Translations under genes and position numbers: made by a program
Notes under the pieces: generated by a model
The model's database searches: none
What the model was told of the DNA's origin: nothing
Seen by the model: the letters and a program-made list of their open reading frames with translations, nothing else
NCBI GenBank assembly: GCA_029233965.1
Contig: JARGOP010000021.1
Coordinates: 4,687-66,330 of the forward strand
Source: Verrucomicrobiales bacterium
GTDB lineage: Bacteria; Verrucomicrobiota; Verrucomicrobiia; Verrucomicrobiales; DEV007
DNA length: 61,644 nt
Direction: 5' to 3'
In this document: one piece after another, positions 61,309-61,644 of the stretch
How the letters are laid out: each line of letters begins with the position of its first letter
Numbering within the stretch: position 1 is the stretch's first letter

Positions 61309-61644
61309 GAAATCTTGTCTTCATGGAGAGATTTGGCCATGAAAACAAGCTGGAGTCAAGGCTGTGAGCCTCGGATCTACTGAACCGCTCTGAAATGGTG
61401 GGGGTTCGGTCGAAAAATCGGGGGGTCTGGACACAGGAGTGCAGCAGCTCGTCCGTTGGCCTGCCAGCATCAAAACCTGGATCGGTCAGCGACCGCACAA
61501 CCACCTTGACTGACTGGTGCGCGACTGCACCCCCTCAACAATTTCGGAAAAGAAGCACATCGTGGTTAGTAGGGAAGAAAATTATCGATAAACTGTAAAC
61601 GCCGGATGAAAACCGGTACGGAAATAGGGTCGGGATAAAACCGG

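Larger units (their letters stand above)
60657..61644. other. Decayed, repeat-rich region at the right end
   Basis: Nearly 1 kb without an intact gene. It holds a possible transposase C-terminal remnant, a minus-strand terminator, the truncated sulfotransferase and several short repeats. From 61190 to the end I see no coding frame with any likeness. Confidence 0.6.

Noticed and set aside
1-61644. tRNA, rRNA or riboswitch genes
   Set aside because: I looked at the intergenic stretches for tRNA-like cloverleaf signatures and known leader motifs and found none that I could support.

Overview
The window reads as chromosomal DNA of a bacterium of the PVC group, most likely a Verrucomicrobiota species (inferred from gene content, not from any search). 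Pointers are two secreted sulfatases, a secreted five-bladed-propeller glycosidase next to a propeller-cytochrome c protein, a zinc-ribbon/proline-rich membrane protein, PVC-style secreted enzymes, and the compact core cluster rpmH-rnpA-yidD-yidC-rpoZ-uvrB. The DNA is GC-rich, genes are tightly packed, and GTG/TTG starts are common. I see no rRNA, tRNA or CRISPR array.

Layout. 1-5.4 kb: end of a YdcF/ElyC-like membrane protein, then a secreted carbohydrate/oxidoreductase set. 5.4-6.2 kb: a nucleotidyltransferase overlapping a small partner gene, toxin-antitoxin-like. 6.3-9.3 kb: YchF, a TIGR03643 protein, a TRIC-type channel and an exported methyltransferase. 9.5-12.8 kb: an HtrA-like serine protease followed by a paralogue that has lost its catalytic His and Asp. 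12.9-18.6 kb: core genes from rpmH to uvrB. 18.7-25 kb: an esterase, a CPBP protease, EF-P, an HELTH membrane protein and a large TPR peptidase. 25-32 kb: scpA-scpB-pheA, then an Rrf2 regulator divergent from cysI-cysJ (assimilatory sulfite reductase). 32-42.6 kb: sulfatase, Fur, a small membrane protein, XerD, the 905-residue zinc-ribbon protein, an unknown ATP-grasp-like protein coupled to ruvA, a secreted protein and a second sulfatase. 42.8-51 kb: histidine kinase and response regulator, prs, L25 with a clear terminator, a GT2 fusion protein, a eukaryotic-type HisA and an M16 peptidase.

51-60.7 kb on the minus strand is a surface-polysaccharide locus in two blocks. The upstream block holds a PIG-L-like hydrolase, a GT4 glycosyltransferase and an unknown 541-residue protein; it ends at an intrinsic terminator (55567-55591). 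The downstream block holds a WbpE-like aminotransferase, a WbpV-like epimerase, an initiating sugar-phosphate transferase and a WbpM/PglF-like 4,6-dehydratase. A complete insertion sequence (57299-58764, flanked by a TTAG duplication) sits inside the first block, exactly on the stop codon of the glycosyltransferase, and breaks neither neighbour.

The last ~1 kb (60657-61644) is a decayed junction: a truncated sulfotransferase, a possible transposase tail, an intrinsic terminator and several short repeats.

The most interesting items are the protease/pseudoprotease pair, the IS whose transposase takes its stop codon from the target duplication, the eukaryotic-type HisA, the PIG-L homologue with an altered AHPDDE motif, and the nucleotidyltransferase/small-protein pair. 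I did not find a large new multi-gene defence or mobile system.
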